A stretch of DNA of 64,000 nt from Bacillus piscicola (GTDB taxonomy: Bacteria; Bacillota; Bacilli; Bacillales; Marinococcaceae): NCBI RefSeq assembly GCF_022458745.1, contig NZ_JAJJJF010000002.1:248001-312000 (forward strand), written 5' to 3'. Below are positions 40,860 through 49,967 of the stretch, piece by piece (the stretch's first letter is position 1; each line of letters begins with the position of its first letter). A program made the translations under genes and the position numbers. The notes beneath the pieces are model-generated. The model was not told the DNA's origin, did no database searches, and saw only the letters and a program-made list of their open reading frames with translations.

Positions 40860-41108
40860 ATGTCAGTATTACACAATTGGGAACAATGGAAGCAGTTTTT
40901 AGATGGCAAGCTCGAGCAGGCAAAACAGGGAGGGGTATCTGAGAATGTAATCTCGGATGTCGCTTACCAAGTCGGCGATTACCTCGCAAAAGAAGTCGAC
41001 CCTAAAAATGAACAGGAAAGAGTACTTTCTGACCTCTGGAACGTTGCCGACGAAAAAGAACAGGAAGCAATCGCAAACATGATGGTGAAATTAGTTCAAT
41101 CGAAATAA
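40860..41108 (+). CDS. ymfJ: YmfJ, DUF3243 family protein
   Basis: This 82-aa protein of the DUF3243 family has the conserved core VGDYLAKEVDPKNEQERVL and the tail NMMVKLVQ. AAGGAGGG at 40843-40850 is 9 nt from ATG 40860 and only 3 nt from ATG 40854, so the start is placed at 40860, giving MSVLHNWEQW as in B. subtilis. Function unknown. Confidence 0.9.
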   Translation: MSVLHNWEQWKQFLDGKLEQAKQGGVSENVISDVAYQVGDYLAKEVDPKNEQERVLSDLWNVADEKEQEAIANMMVKLVQSK

Positions 41109-41146
41109 CAGAAGAAAGAATTGGGGCTGTCTCGGGCGAAGCAGAT

Positions 41147-41175
41147 TATCCGGCCTACGTGTGTTCGGCCGGATA
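41147..41175 (+). other. Intergenic hairpin after ymfJ
   Basis: TATCCGGCC (41147-41155) and GGCCGGATA (41167-41175) form a perfect 9-bp stem without a T run, upstream of the terminator at 41210. Confidence 0.6.
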
Positions 41176-41209
41176 AAAATGTCGCAGTCGAAGCTTATAC
41201 ACGACGGCG

Positions 41210-41243
41210 GAGCTGCTTTTCTGAAAGGGGCAGCTCTTTTTCT
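41210..41243 (+). terminator. Terminator before ymfK
   Basis: GAGCTGC (41210-41216) pairs with GCAGCTC (41230-41236); a T-rich tail follows. Confidence 0.75.
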
Positions 41244-41273
41244 TTGCCTTCGCTGAAAACAGGCAAAAATAAT

Positions 41274-41335
41274 GTTAGGTCTGTTCAAATATATAAAAAT
41301 AGCGTAAAATAACAACTAACGAAAATTGACCTAAC
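41274..41335 (+). promoter_or_regulatory. Inverted repeat flanking the ymfK promoter region
   Basis: GTTAGGTC (41274-41281) and GACCTAAC (41328-41335) are perfect inverted 8-mers around an AT-rich 46-bp segment containing TTCAAA and TAAAAT elements. The 3' arm is next to the ribosome site of ymfK. It may be an operator pair or an mRNA stem. Confidence 0.4.
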
Positions 41336-41352
41336 GTAGAGGAGAGAGAGGG

Positions 41353-42129
41353 ATGGCTGAAAAAAAAGAATGGTATTTAGAATATGAAATTCACCAAAAT
41401 CGCCCTGGTCTTTTAGGCGATATCTCTTCTTTATTAGGGAAGCTTTCTATCAATATTGTCTCCATTAACGGGGTGGAAGTACGACGTCGTGTCATGCTGA
41501 TCCGCAGTCAGCACGATGACCAGATTAAACGGCTGAGAGCTATTCTCGACACAGTTGATAATATAACAGTCCGAAAAATAAGGGAACCTAAGCTCCGCGA
41601 CCGCTTAGCTGTTATGCATGGCCGATACATAGAACGTGACTCTGACCAGAAAAAAACATTTCGTTTCGTCCGGGATGAGCTCGGTATTCTGGTTGATTTT
41701 ATGGCTGAACTATTTAAGAAGGACCGGCATTACCTGGTCGGCCTCCGGGGTATGCCTCGGGTCGGCAAAACAGAATCACTCGTCGCAGCCAGTGTTTGTG
41801 CAAATAAACGATGGTCATTTATTTCGTCAACCTTGCTCCGGCAGACGGTAAGGCATCAGCTTGCGGAAGACGAATTAGAAGGTGGCCATGTGTATATTAT
41901 CGATGGAATCGTATCGATGATGCGCGCCCCGGAAAAACATAGAATGTTAGTGGATGATATTATGAGGCTTCCCGCTGTGAAAGTAGTCGAGCATCCTGAT
42001 ATATTTGTGAGGGAGTCATCGTATAAACTCGATGATTTTGACTGTATAATTGAGCTTCGCAATAATGATGAAGAGGAGATCACTTATGATGTTGTCGAAA
42101 CGGGTTTCTCTTCTTTCGATATCAGTTAG
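41353..42129 (+). CDS. ymfK: YmfK, DUF3388 family protein (ACT-like plus P-loop)
   Basis: The 258-aa product has an N-terminal ACT-like domain (EYEIHQNRPGLLGDISSLLG, about 9-28) and a P-loop GMPRVGKTES near 133 with hydrophobic strands after it. This places it in DUF3388, known mainly in spore-forming Bacillaceae. ACT domains usually sense small molecules such as amino acids; combined with a P-loop, a regulated nucleotide-dependent activity is plausible but unproven. ATG 41353 follows GAGGAGAGAGAGGG. Confidence 0.88.
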   Translation: MAEKKEWYLEYEIHQNRPGLLGDISSLLGKLSINIVSINGVEVRRRVMLIRSQHDDQIKRLRAILDTVDNITVRKIREPKLRDRLAVMHGRYIERDSDQKKTFRFVRDELGILVDFMAELFKKDRHYLVGLRGMPRVGKTESLVAASVCANKRWSFISSTLLRQTVRHQLAEDELEGGHVYIIDGIVSMMRAPEKHRMLVDDIMRLPAVKVVEHPDIFVRESSYKLDDFDCIIELRNNDEEEITYDVVETGFSSFDIS

Positions 42130-42145
42130 GTGGTAGGTGTTAATA

Positions 42146-43051
42146 GTGTCTGAACTAGGCCAGTTTTTAAAAACGAATAGGGAACAACAAGGAGTATCAT
42201 TAGAGCGGCTCCAGGAATTGACAAAGATTCAAAAGCGCTACCTTGCTGCGATTGAGGAAGGCCGGCATGATGCACTACCTGGTGCGTTTTACGCCCGCGC
42301 TTTTGTGAAAAGTTATGCAGAAGCTCTCGGTCTGAATGCGGATGAGGTCTTAGAAACATACGGCTCAGAACTTCCTCAGCCGAAGCAGCAAACGTCTGAT
42401 TTGCCTTCGCGTACCGAACGGATGAAACCAAACAACGTTGTGAAAAAAAAGAAAAAAAAATCAACAATCCTGCCAGTCATCCTCGTGATTTTGTTTGTGA
42501 TTGTAGTCGCCGCGGCAATATATTTGTTCGCGCAAGGAAGCGGTGGCAATGATTCCAGCGGAGTCTCTCCGGAGAACGATCCGCCAATTGAAATGGATTC
42601 TAATGACGAGGCTGAAAAAGAAGACTCTGATGAAAACATAGACAATGCTGATAAAAATGATCCATCTGCATCGGTAGAGCAGAATGAGGAAGTTGATAAG
42701 ATGGATGAAGACATAGAAGAAGAGAAAGACAAAACGAAAGAGCCTGAGCTTGTCTCATCGGAGAATCGGCGTTCCGTTTATGATGTTTCTGATTTTAAAG
42801 AGTTGGTTGTAGAAGTTAAATTAAACGGGGATTCTTATTTGGATGTGCAGGATAAGAGTGGCACTGTGATAGAAACCTTTGCTGGTCTTGAAGAAGGAGA
42901 AAGTGTCGAGCTTGATTACAGCGATCGTGACTACGTAAAAATAAACATCGGTAACTCGACAGTTGTAACAGTTCGCTTGAATGGGGAAGTGATCGAATAT
43001 CCAACGGGCTCAGTCCATCAGTATCTTATTTTGGATAGAAACGCACAATAA
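42146..43051 (+). CDS. rodZ: RodZ-like cell-shape protein (YmfM)
   Basis: RodZ links MreB filaments to the membrane cell-wall machinery. The 301-aa protein has a cytoplasmic HTH domain of the Cro/C1 type (LGQFLKTNREQQGVSLERLQ), a basic stretch, one membrane helix (about 107-128, TILPVILVILFVIVVAAAIY), a long Asp/Glu-rich extracytoplasmic linker and a C-terminal DUF4115-like beta domain (VEVKLNGDSYLDVQDKSG). The GTG at 42146 is chosen from AGGTG upstream; GTG 42137 is an alternative. Confidence 0.9.
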   Translation: MSELGQFLKTNREQQGVSLERLQELTKIQKRYLAAIEEGRHDALPGAFYARAFVKSYAEALGLNADEVLETYGSELPQPKQQTSDLPSRTERMKPNNVVKKKKKKSTILPVILVILFVIVVAAAIYLFAQGSGGNDSSGVSPENDPPIEMDSNDEAEKEDSDENIDNADKNDPSASVEQNEEVDKMDEDIEEEKDKTKEPELVSSENRRSVYDVSDFKELVVEVKLNGDSYLDVQDKSGTVIETFAGLEEGESVELDYSDRDYVKINIGNSTVVTVRLNGEVIEYPTGSVHQYLILDRNAQ

Positions 43052-43053
43052 AA

Positions 43054-43087
43054 CCCCGCGGGCTTAAGATAGTGCCCGGGGGATTTT
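43054..43087 (+). terminator. Terminator after rodZ
   Basis: CCCCGCGGGC and GCCCGGGGG form an imperfect GC-rich hairpin followed by ATTTTT. Confidence 0.75.
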
Positions 43088-43130
43088 TAATTTGCCTGTT
43101 TGGGTGTTTGACGGGAAACGAGGGAAAACG

Positions 43131-43709
43131 ATGAATCTTCCAAATAAAATATCCATTGCGCGTGTCTGCCTTATTCCACTCTTCATGGTTTTGTTGCTTA
43201 CTCCATTACCGTTTGGCAGCTGGGAGTTTGCAGGCGCTTTGCTGCCCGTGTCTCATGCTGTAGGCGGAGGGTTGTTTGTACTTGCGGCAGCTACAGACTG
43301 GCTCGACGGTTACATAGCCAGGAAATATAATTTAATTAGCAACTTTGGCAAGTTCCTCGATCCACTGGCTGATAAATTGTTAGTGACGGCTGCTCTTTTA
43401 TCGCTAATCCAATTAGATTTGCTGCCCGCGTGGATGGCGATTGTCATTGTAAGCAGGGAGTTTGCCGTTACTGGAATGAGGCTGGTGGCGGCTGCAAACG
43501 GCGATGTGATTGCAGCAAGCCCATTGGGTAAGTGGAAAACCGTATTTCAAATGGCGGCATTAGCTGTTCTGCTGTTTCATGATCTGCCATTTGTGATTTG
43601 GGATATACCCGCAGGAATGATCCTTATGTGGATAGCAGTGATGTTGACAATTGTATCGGGTGTAGACTACTTTTTAAAAAACAAGCATGTTTTTCAAGGA
43701 TCAATGTAA
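43131..43709 (+). CDS. pgsA: CDP-diacylglycerol-glycerol-3-phosphate 3-phosphatidyltransferase
   Basis: PgsA makes phosphatidylglycerol phosphate from CDP-diacylglycerol, the product of CdsA encoded at 4.4 kb. The 192-aa integral membrane enzyme begins with NLPNKISIARVCLIP and carries the CDP-alcohol phosphotransferase signature as DWLDGYIARKYN...GKFLDPLADKL. ATG 43131 follows GAGGGAAAA; the open frame from 43092 has no start signal. Confidence 0.95.
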   Translation: MNLPNKISIARVCLIPLFMVLLLTPLPFGSWEFAGALLPVSHAVGGGLFVLAAATDWLDGYIARKYNLISNFGKFLDPLADKLLVTAALLSLIQLDLLPAWMAIVIVSREFAVTGMRLVAAANGDVIAASPLGKWKTVFQMAALAVLLFHDLPFVIWDIPAGMILMWIAVMLTIVSGVDYFLKNKHVFQGSM

Positions 43710-43728
43710 AAATAAACGAGGTGAAAAA

Positions 43729-44979
43729 ATGAACGCCGAAATTATTGCAGTTGGATCCGAGCTGTTACTTGGGCAGATTGCCAATACGAATGGTCAATAT
43801 TTATCTACTGAGCTCGCCGGTATCGGAATCGATGTTTATCGGCATACGGTTGTTGGGGATAATTATAAACGATTGTATGCCGCGATCAGTGAAGCGGTAC
43901 ACCGGGCCGATTTCGTTTTTTTGTCAGGTGGACTGGGGCCGACAGAGGATGACATTACAAAAGAGGTCATCGCTGATTTAACAGGAACGCAGCTTCATTA
44001 CCATGAACCAACTTTGAAGAAAATTCGCGAGTATTATGAAAAAACGAAAAAATATATGCCAGCGAATAATAAAAAGCAAGCGCTCTATACAGAAGGCAGT
44101 GAAGTATTTTATAATAAAGCTGGAATGGCCTGTGGCTTTGCGATGCCTTATAAAACGTCGCTGCTGATTCTAATGCCAGGACCGCCGCGAGAGCTGAAGA
44201 ATATGTTCTGGAATGACGTAAGACCGTTTTTATTGCGTGAATTAGGCGGTGAGTCCCTTGTTTTATCTAGAGTTCTTCGATTTTTCGGAATTGGGGAGTC
44301 AAGCCTGGAGGAAGAGCTCCTCGACCTTATTCAGGCGCAGACCAACCCGACGATTGCACCGCTTGCATCAGATGGTGAAGTGACGGTTCGTTTAACTGCT
44401 AAAGCTGGATCTCACGAAGAGGGGACTCTCCTTTTAGATAAAATAGACAAAGAGATTACAAATAGACTGGGTCGTTTTTTGTATGGGCGGGAAGAGGAAA
44501 CATTGCCTCAGCAGGTAGTAAAGCATTTCCGTCACAATAAATTAACGCTTGCAGCTGCGGAAAGTCTCACGGGTGGATGGTTCTCTAAAGCGGTAGTTGA
44601 TGTTGAAGGAGCTTCCGCCGTACTAGAAGGGGGAGCTACCGTTTATTCAAAAAGTGCGAAAGAAACCGTACTAGGAATAGAAAAAGAGCTCCTTAACGAA
44701 GCAGGAATGGTAAGCAAGGAATGTGCAGAAAGCATGGCGGAGTCTGTTCGCTTCTTATATCAAACCGATGTTGGAATCAGTTTTACGGGAGCAGCCGGTC
44801 CTGACTCGCTGGAGGGGAAGGTGCCCGGGACAGTATGGATCGGCATCGCCGGCCCACATGGTACAACATCACACTTATTACATTTATCAGGAAGCCGGGA
44901 ACAAATCCGCCGGTTAGCGGTTTATCACGGCTGCTGGTTTCTATTGAGGGAAAAGGTGGTAACAAATGACGTATTTTGA
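43729..44979 (+). CDS. cinA: CinA, competence-induced protein/nicotinamide mononucleotide deamidase
   Basis: CinA has an N-terminal MoCF-like (COG1058) domain and a C-terminal NMN deamidase (PncC) domain. The 416-aa product shows AEIIAVGSELLLGQIANTNG at the start, FLSGGLGPTEDD near 65 and AAESLTGGWFS plus FTGAAGPD in the C-terminal part. In many Firmicutes cinA is cotranscribed with recA for transformation. Here the last 14 nt overlap a DEAD-box gene inserted before recA. ATG 43729 follows GAGGTGAAA. Confidence 0.95.
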   Translation: MNAEIIAVGSELLLGQIANTNGQYLSTELAGIGIDVYRHTVVGDNYKRLYAAISEAVHRADFVFLSGGLGPTEDDITKEVIADLTGTQLHYHEPTLKKIREYYEKTKKYMPANNKKQALYTEGSEVFYNKAGMACGFAMPYKTSLLILMPGPPRELKNMFWNDVRPFLLRELGGESLVLSRVLRFFGIGESSLEEELLDLIQAQTNPTIAPLASDGEVTVRLTAKAGSHEEGTLLLDKIDKEITNRLGRFLYGREEETLPQQVVKHFRHNKLTLAAAESLTGGWFSKAVVDVEGASAVLEGGATVYSKSAKETVLGIEKELLNEAGMVSKECAESMAESVRFLYQTDVGISFTGAAGPDSLEGKVPGTVWIGIAGPHGTTSHLLHLSGSREQIRRLAVYHGCWFLLREKVVTNDVF

Positions 44980-46576
44980 TGACTTTGAAATTAAAAATGA
45001 AATTAAAAAAGCGATTAAGGAAATGGGCTTCGAAGAACCTTCGCCTGTTCAGGAGAAGGCAATTCCCGTAATATTAAAAGGGGATGATGTGATCGGCCAG
45101 GCCCAAACAGGTACCGGTAAGACTGCGGCGTTTGGAATTCCGCTGATCAACCGAATCACGACAGACTCTCACGTGCAGTCTGTTATTTTAACCCCTACAC
45201 GGGAGCTCGCTATTCAAGTATCCGGAGAACTTCAAAAGCTTTCTAAGCACTTGAATATCCGGACTCTTCCAATTTACGGCGGCCAGTCAATTGGCCATCA
45301 AATTAAGGCATTGAAGCAAGGTGTCCAAATCGTTATCGGCACCCCCGGCCGCTTGCAGGATCACCTGCGTCGGCGTACGTTAAAACTGGACCGTGTCAGC
45401 ACTGTCGTTTTGGATGAGGCGGATGAAATGCTCGACATGGGTTTTGTAGATGATATTGAAGCAATTCTAAAGCAAGTGAATGTTGATCGGCAGACGCTCC
45501 TGTTTTCAGCAACGATGCCGCAAGCCATCCGCAAACTGTCGAACCGTTATATGGTAAAGCCGGTCACCGTTTCTATTAATAAGAGTGAAATCACCGCTCC
45601 GTCTATTGACCAGGTGTACTACAAGGTGCTTGAACGTAATAAACAAGAGTCATTGTGCCGGATACTGGACAGCCAAGACCCCGAACTGGGTATTCTATTT
45701 TGCCGGACTAAAAAAGGAGTGGCAGAGCTGACGGAAGCTCTGCAGGCAAGAGGCTATCTTGTTGATGGACTGCACGGTGATCTGACTCAGCCGCAGCGTG
45801 ACGCGGTGATGAAAAAATTTCGGGAAAGCTCCATCGATTTCTTGGTCGCCACTGATGTTGCTGCGAGGGGGATTGATGTTCAAAACATTAGTCATGTGAT
45901 TAACTTCGACATCCCCCAAGATCCCGAAAGCTATGTCCACCGAATAGGACGCACCGGACGGGCAGGCCGTACCGGTCAGGCGATTACTCTTGTCACGCCG
46001 CGTGAGATGAAACATTTGCGTTCCATTGAAGCAGAGATCAAAATGCAGATTCCTTCGAAGACAGTGCCATCTATTGAAGAAGTGGTGGAAAAGCAGCAAG
46101 ATTCATGGAAAAATCTTATTGTAGAACAGTTTACGGATGAACAAGAACTTTCTTTGTTTGACGATTTGGCTGCTGAACTGCTTTCGGATTATGATGCAAA
46201 AGACGTCGTGCGCTCTCTTATGAAGCTGAACTTCTCTGCTTCAATCGGTGAGAATGATCCTGGTTATAATTTTGGAGAGACAGGCGGCGCGAAGGGGATG
46301 ACTCGTTTCTTTATAAATGTAGGCCGCAACGTTGAGATGAGCCCTAAAGTGCTGATCGATGAAATATCTGCAGCTGTTGGCATTCCAGGTAAGGCAATCG
46401 GTCGTATTGATATATTTGAACGATTTACCTTCGTAGAGGTGCCGGAAGAGGTAGCGCCGTTCGTTTATGAGGCACTACGCTACTCACGTATCAATGGTGC
46501 CAGGGTAAATTTAGAGCCGGCAAAACCGCGTCCTAAACGCCCGCAAACAAACAGATCTTCTCATTCTTCTAAATAA
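44966..46576 (+). CDS. DEAD-box RNA helicase with DbpA-type C-terminal domain
   Basis: This is an ATP-dependent RNA helicase of the CsdA/CshA-like group. The 536-aa protein has AQTGTGKT (46-53), PTRELAIQ, the DEAD box (about 152), SATMP, the HGDLTQPQRD and HRIGRTGRAGR motifs, and a C-terminal DbpA/RRM-like RNA-binding domain around 445-515 (TRFFINVGRNVEMSPKVLID region). A short basic Pro/Arg/Lys/Ser tail ends it. ATG 44966 overlaps cinA by 14 nt with AAAGGTGG upstream, so it is probably cotranscribed. B. subtilis has no helicase here; likely roles are cold growth, ribosome assembly or mRNA decay. Confidence 0.93.
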   Translation: MTYFDDFEIKNEIKKAIKEMGFEEPSPVQEKAIPVILKGDDVIGQAQTGTGKTAAFGIPLINRITTDSHVQSVILTPTRELAIQVSGELQKLSKHLNIRTLPIYGGQSIGHQIKALKQGVQIVIGTPGRLQDHLRRRTLKLDRVSTVVLDEADEMLDMGFVDDIEAILKQVNVDRQTLLFSATMPQAIRKLSNRYMVKPVTVSINKSEITAPSIDQVYYKVLERNKQESLCRILDSQDPELGILFCRTKKGVAELTEALQARGYLVDGLHGDLTQPQRDAVMKKFRESSIDFLVATDVAARGIDVQNISHVINFDIPQDPESYVHRIGRTGRAGRTGQAITLVTPREMKHLRSIEAEIKMQIPSKTVPSIEEVVEKQQDSWKNLIVEQFTDEQELSLFDDLAAELLSDYDAKDVVRSLMKLNFSASIGENDPGYNFGETGGAKGMTRFFINVGRNVEMSPKVLIDEISAAVGIPGKAIGRIDIFERFTFVEVPEEVAPFVYEALRYSRINGARVNLEPAKPRPKRPQTNRSSHSSK

Positions 46577-46587
46577 AACAACTGATA

Positions 46588-46629
46588 AAAACTGTTCAAA
46601 GAATGAATGCATTCTTTGAACAGTTTTTC
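46588..46629 (+). terminator. Terminator after the DEAD-box gene
   Basis: A perfect long palindrome: AAAACTGTTCAAAGAATG and its complement around a 4-nt loop, followed by TTTTT. Confidence 0.9.
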
Positions 46630-46661
46630 CGTTTTTTTAGTTAGATTAATAGCTGTTCAAT

Positions 46662-46675
46662 CGAATAAATGTTCG
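46662..46675 (+). promoter_or_regulatory. LexA (DinR) SOS box upstream of recA
   Basis: CGAATAAATGTTCG fits the Bacillus consensus CGAACRNRYGTTYC at 12 of 14 positions. It lies 10 bp upstream of the recA -35, consistent with SOS repression. Confidence 0.75.
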
Positions 46676-46684
46676 TAAAAACTA

Positions 46685-46713
46685 TTGGCAAGCGGTTTAA
46701 AAAAAGGTATGAT
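46685..46713 (+). promoter_or_regulatory. sigma-A promoter of recA
   Basis: TTGGCA (46685-46690), a 17-bp spacer and TATGAT (46708-46713). Transcription would start about 125 nt before the recA ATG. Confidence 0.7.
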
Positions 46714-46841
46714 AAGGATGGGGATGAAACAAAAACGGTCCTTCGTAAAATAGGCTGATATCTTTCTGTTTTTTTGAGGAAAGCAGAGGGTTTTTCACAC
46801 CGGTTATACCGATATAAATTGAGTAAAAGGAGACAGATAGA

Positions 46842-47897
46842 ATGAGTGAACGCAAAGCTGCACTTGATCAGGCTTTAAGAAGCATTGAAAAGCAATTCGG
46901 AAAAGGCTCGATTATGAAACTAGGAGAGCAGGCAGAGAGAAGAGTATCGACTATTTCGACTGGCGCGCTCGCCATTGATATTGCCCTTGGAGTAGGCGGG
47001 TATCCCCGCGGACGAATTGTTGAAATCTATGGTCCAGAGTCTTCCGGTAAGACGACAGTGGCGCTTCACGCGATAGCCGAGGTTCAGAGAAAGGGCGGCC
47101 AGGCTGCTTTTATCGATGCTGAACATGCGCTCGATCCATCTTATGCAGAAAAACTGGGTGTAAATATTGATGAACTGCTTTTATCACAGCCCGATACCGG
47201 CGAACAGGCTCTGGAAATTGCGGAAGCTCTCGTTCGCAGCGGGGCAGTGGATATCATAGTGGTCGATTCCGTGGCAGCGCTCGTACCGAAAGCAGAGATC
47301 GAAGGAGAAATGGGAGACAGCCATGTCGGTCTGCAGGCACGTCTCATGTCCCAGGCGCTGCGAAAGCTTTCCGGTGCCATAAGCAAATCAAATTCCATCG
47401 CGGTCTTCATTAACCAAATCCGGGAAAAAGTTGGCGTTATGTTTGGAAGCCCTGAGACGACAACTGGTGGTCGTGCTCTGAAGTTTTACTCTTCCGTACG
47501 TCTTGAAGTACGCCGTGCCGAAACATTGAAGCAAGGTAACGAGATGGTCGGTAATAGAACCCGAATCAAAGTAGTCAAAAATAAAGTTGCGCCGCCATTT
47601 AAACAAGCAGAAGTAGATATTATGTATGGGGAAGGGATTTCGAGAGAAGGCTCTGTACTTGATATCGGCGCAGAATTAGACATTGTCCAAAAAAGCGGCG
47701 CGTGGTATTCCTATGAAGGAGAACGACTTGGACAGGGAAGGGAAAATTCAAAGCAATTCCTCAAGGAAAATGAGGAGATTAGAGATGCGATCGAAGCAAG
47801 CATTCGCGACCATTATGAGTTGAACAAAATTGAGTATACAGCGGATGCCGAAACAGACCATGAAGCAGGTCTTTTGGTCGGAGATGAAAACGAATAA
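46842..47897 (+). CDS. recA: Recombinase RecA
   Basis: RecA forms filaments on single-stranded DNA for strand exchange and stimulates LexA self-cleavage. The 351-aa protein has Walker A GPESSGKT (64-71), the L2 region with [22 protein letters not shown] and the C-terminal domain with an acidic tail. ATG 46842 follows AAAAGGAGACAG. Its own SOS box and sigma-A promoter follow the terminator of the DEAD-box gene, so damage-inducible control is expected. Confidence 0.98.
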   Translation: MSERKAALDQALRSIEKQFGKGSIMKLGEQAERRVSTISTGALAIDIALGVGGYPRGRIVEIYGPESSGKTTVALHAIAEVQRKGGQAAFIDAEHALDPSYAEKLGVNIDELLLSQPDTGEQALEIAEALVRSGAVDIIVVDSVAALVPKAEIEGEMGDSHVGLQARLMSQALRKLSGAISKSNSIAVFINQIREKVGVMFGSPETTTGGRALKFYSSVRLEVRRAETLKQGNEMVGNRTRIKVVKNKVAPPFKQAEVDIMYGEGISREGSVLDIGAELDIVQKSGAWYSYEGERLGQGRENSKQFLKENEEIRDAIEASIRDHYELNKIEYTADAETDHEAGLLVGDENE

Positions 47898-47902
47898 ACA
47901 GG

Positions 47903-47953
47903 ATAAAGAGAGACGGTGCTGAGAGATTTTCTCCTACGCCTGTCTCTTTTTCA
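47903..47953 (+). terminator. Terminator after recA
   Basis: GAGAGACGG and CCTGTCTC arms around a loop with a small internal stem, then TTTTTC. The remaining gap to rny holds a promoter and no gene. Confidence 0.7.
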
Positions 47954-48114
47954 TTAAAAATGATTCGTTCATTCATGCCGGTTGTGCAAAGTTTGTTGGG
48001 TTTCTGTACAGCTTGAAGAATCTCTCAAATTACGTTTTAGCTGCTATTAAATAGTAAGGAAAAAGATAGGGAAGACAACCCTTAGCAGTGAAGGGTCTCC
48101 CCGGCATTGAAGTC

Positions 48115-48143
48115 TTGACATCGATATTACTGGAGGATACAAT
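48115..48143 (+). promoter_or_regulatory. sigma-A promoter of rny
   Basis: TTGACA (48115-48120), a 17-bp spacer and TACAAT (48138-48143): near-consensus. It gives a leader of about 140 nt before the rny start. Confidence 0.8.
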
Positions 48144-48291
48144 AAAAAGGCATGATGCTGTTCGCATGATGTGTTTTCACTGAATACTGTATGGTTGAAT
48201 TATGCGGAACTTCTATGAAAAATGAACTACACACTCTCAAGGTATAAGCCAAAGAAGAGTACAATCAGATAGCAAGAGGAGGTGAAAAGAC

Positions 48292-49857
48292 TTGGATGGT
48301 ATCTTTCTCATCTCCATTTTGCTAATTGTCGTTGCAGCTGCATGTTTTTTAATTGGTTATTTTGTTCGTAAATCGATAGCAGAGGCGAAAATTGTCAGCG
48401 CTGAACAGGCTGCAAAACAAATTACAGATGATGCAGAACGGGAAGCAGAAGCGAGTAAGAAGGTAGTCATACTTGAAGCGAAAGACGAAGCCCATCAAAT
48501 TCGCGCTGAAGCTGAAGAAGATTTACGAGAACGAAGAAATGAGATACAAAAACAAGAGAACCGGTTAATGCAAAAAGAAGAGATTCTTGACCGGAAAAGC
48601 GAAATGCTAGACAAAAAAGAAGAATCGTTGGACACGAGAGAAGAATCTCTCACTGATAAACAACGGCAGGTAGAAGAGAAGAACAGCAAAGTGGAGGAGA
48701 TTTTAGCAAACCAGCAAGAAGAGTTAGACCGTATTTCCGGAATGACTCGTGAGGAAGCACGTACGATGATTCGCTCAGACGTTGAAAAAGAACTGAAACA
48801 TGATATGGCGCTAATGGTAAAAGAATATACAGAACGTGCCAAAGAAGAAGCTGATAAGAAAGCGCGAAATATCCTTTCTTTAGCTATTCAACGTTGTGCA
48901 GCTGATCATATTGCAGAAACGACTGTTTCTGTTGTCAACCTTCCGAATGATGAAATGAAAGGTCGTATTATCGGGAGAGAGGGCCGGAATATCCGTGCAT
49001 TAGAAACGTTGACCGGGATTGACCTTATTATTGATGATACACCAGAAGCAGTCATTCTTTCCGGTTTCGATCCAATCCGGAGAGAGATTGCTCGGACGGC
49101 TCTAGAGAAATTGGTGCAGGATGGCCGCATCCATCCCGCGCGGATTGAAGAAACAGTTGATAAAGCCCGTCGTGAAGTGGACGAGTTAATCCGGGAACAT
49201 GGTGAAGAAGCAACCTTTGAAATGGGAATTCACGGCTTGCACCCTGATTTGATCAAAATTCTCGGACGACTGCATTATCGAACCAGTTATGGACAAAATG
49301 TTCTGAAACACTCCATAGAAGTAGCTCATCTAACGTCGTTAATGGCCGCTGAGCTCGGTGAAGACACCCAGCTTGCCAAACGTGCCGGCTTGCTTCATGA
49401 TATTGGAAAGGCGATTGATCATGAAGTTGAAGGCAGTCATGTTGAAATTGGTGTTGAGCTGGCGCAAAAGTATAAAGAGCACCCTGTTGTAATCAACAGC
49501 ATTGCCTCCCACCACGGGGATACCGAGGCAACGTCGGTGATTGCAACTCTAGTAGCCGCCGCAGACGCCCTGTCAGCGGCACGGCCAGGAGCAAGACGTG
49601 AGACATTGGAGACATATATTCGTCGTTTAGAAAGACTGGAAGAAATAGCTGAATCATTCGAAGGGGTAGAGAAAACGTACGCAATTCAAGCGGGACGGGA
49701 AGTACGCATTATCGTAAGGCCAGAGATGGTAGATGATGCACTCGCACATCAATTAGCACGGGATATCACAAAGAAAGTGGAAAATGAGCTTGATTATCCC
49801 GGCCATATTAGAATCACCGTTATTCGTGAAACAAGAGCAGTAGAATATGCAAAATAA
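48292..49857 (+). CDS. rny: Ribonuclease Y
   Basis: RNase Y is the membrane-anchored endoribonuclease that starts bulk mRNA decay in Bacillus. The 521-aa protein has an N-terminal membrane helix (about 3-24), a long coiled coil rich in Glu/Lys/Arg (25-200), a KH domain near 221 ([19 protein letters not shown]) and an HD domain with [10 protein letters not shown] near 367. The start is TTG 48292 with AGGAGGTGA upstream. The RicA gene, whose product belongs to the complex that modulates RNase Y specificity, lies 5 kb downstream. Confidence 0.97.
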   Translation: MDGIFLISILLIVVAAACFLIGYFVRKSIAEAKIVSAEQAAKQITDDAEREAEASKKVVILEAKDEAHQIRAEAEEDLRERRNEIQKQENRLMQKEEILDRKSEMLDKKEESLDTREESLTDKQRQVEEKNSKVEEILANQQEELDRISGMTREEARTMIRSDVEKELKHDMALMVKEYTERAKEEADKKARNILSLAIQRCAADHIAETTVSVVNLPNDEMKGRIIGREGRNIRALETLTGIDLIIDDTPEAVILSGFDPIRREIARTALEKLVQDGRIHPARIEETVDKARREVDELIREHGEEATFEMGIHGLHPDLIKILGRLHYRTSYGQNVLKHSIEVAHLTSLMAAELGEDTQLAKRAGLLHDIGKAIDHEVEGSHVEIGVELAQKYKEHPVVINSIASHHGDTEATSVIATLVAAADALSAARPGARRETLETYIRRLERLEEIAESFEGVEKTYAIQAGREVRIIVRPEMVDDALAHQLARDITKKVENELDYPGHIRITVIRETRAVEYAK

Positions 49858-49881
49858 AGCGGCCTTAAGGGCCGCTTTTAT
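49856..49881 (+). terminator. Terminator after rny
   Basis: AAAGCGGCC (49856-49864), TTAA loop, GGCCGCTTT (49869-49877) and a T tail. Confidence 0.9.
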
Positions 49882-49967
49882 TTGGCCGTTCGTCATAATT
49901 TGCGCTCTTTCCTTTTTTTTGGTATAACGGAAATTAATACATGTGTCATATAGTAAAGGAGACGACG

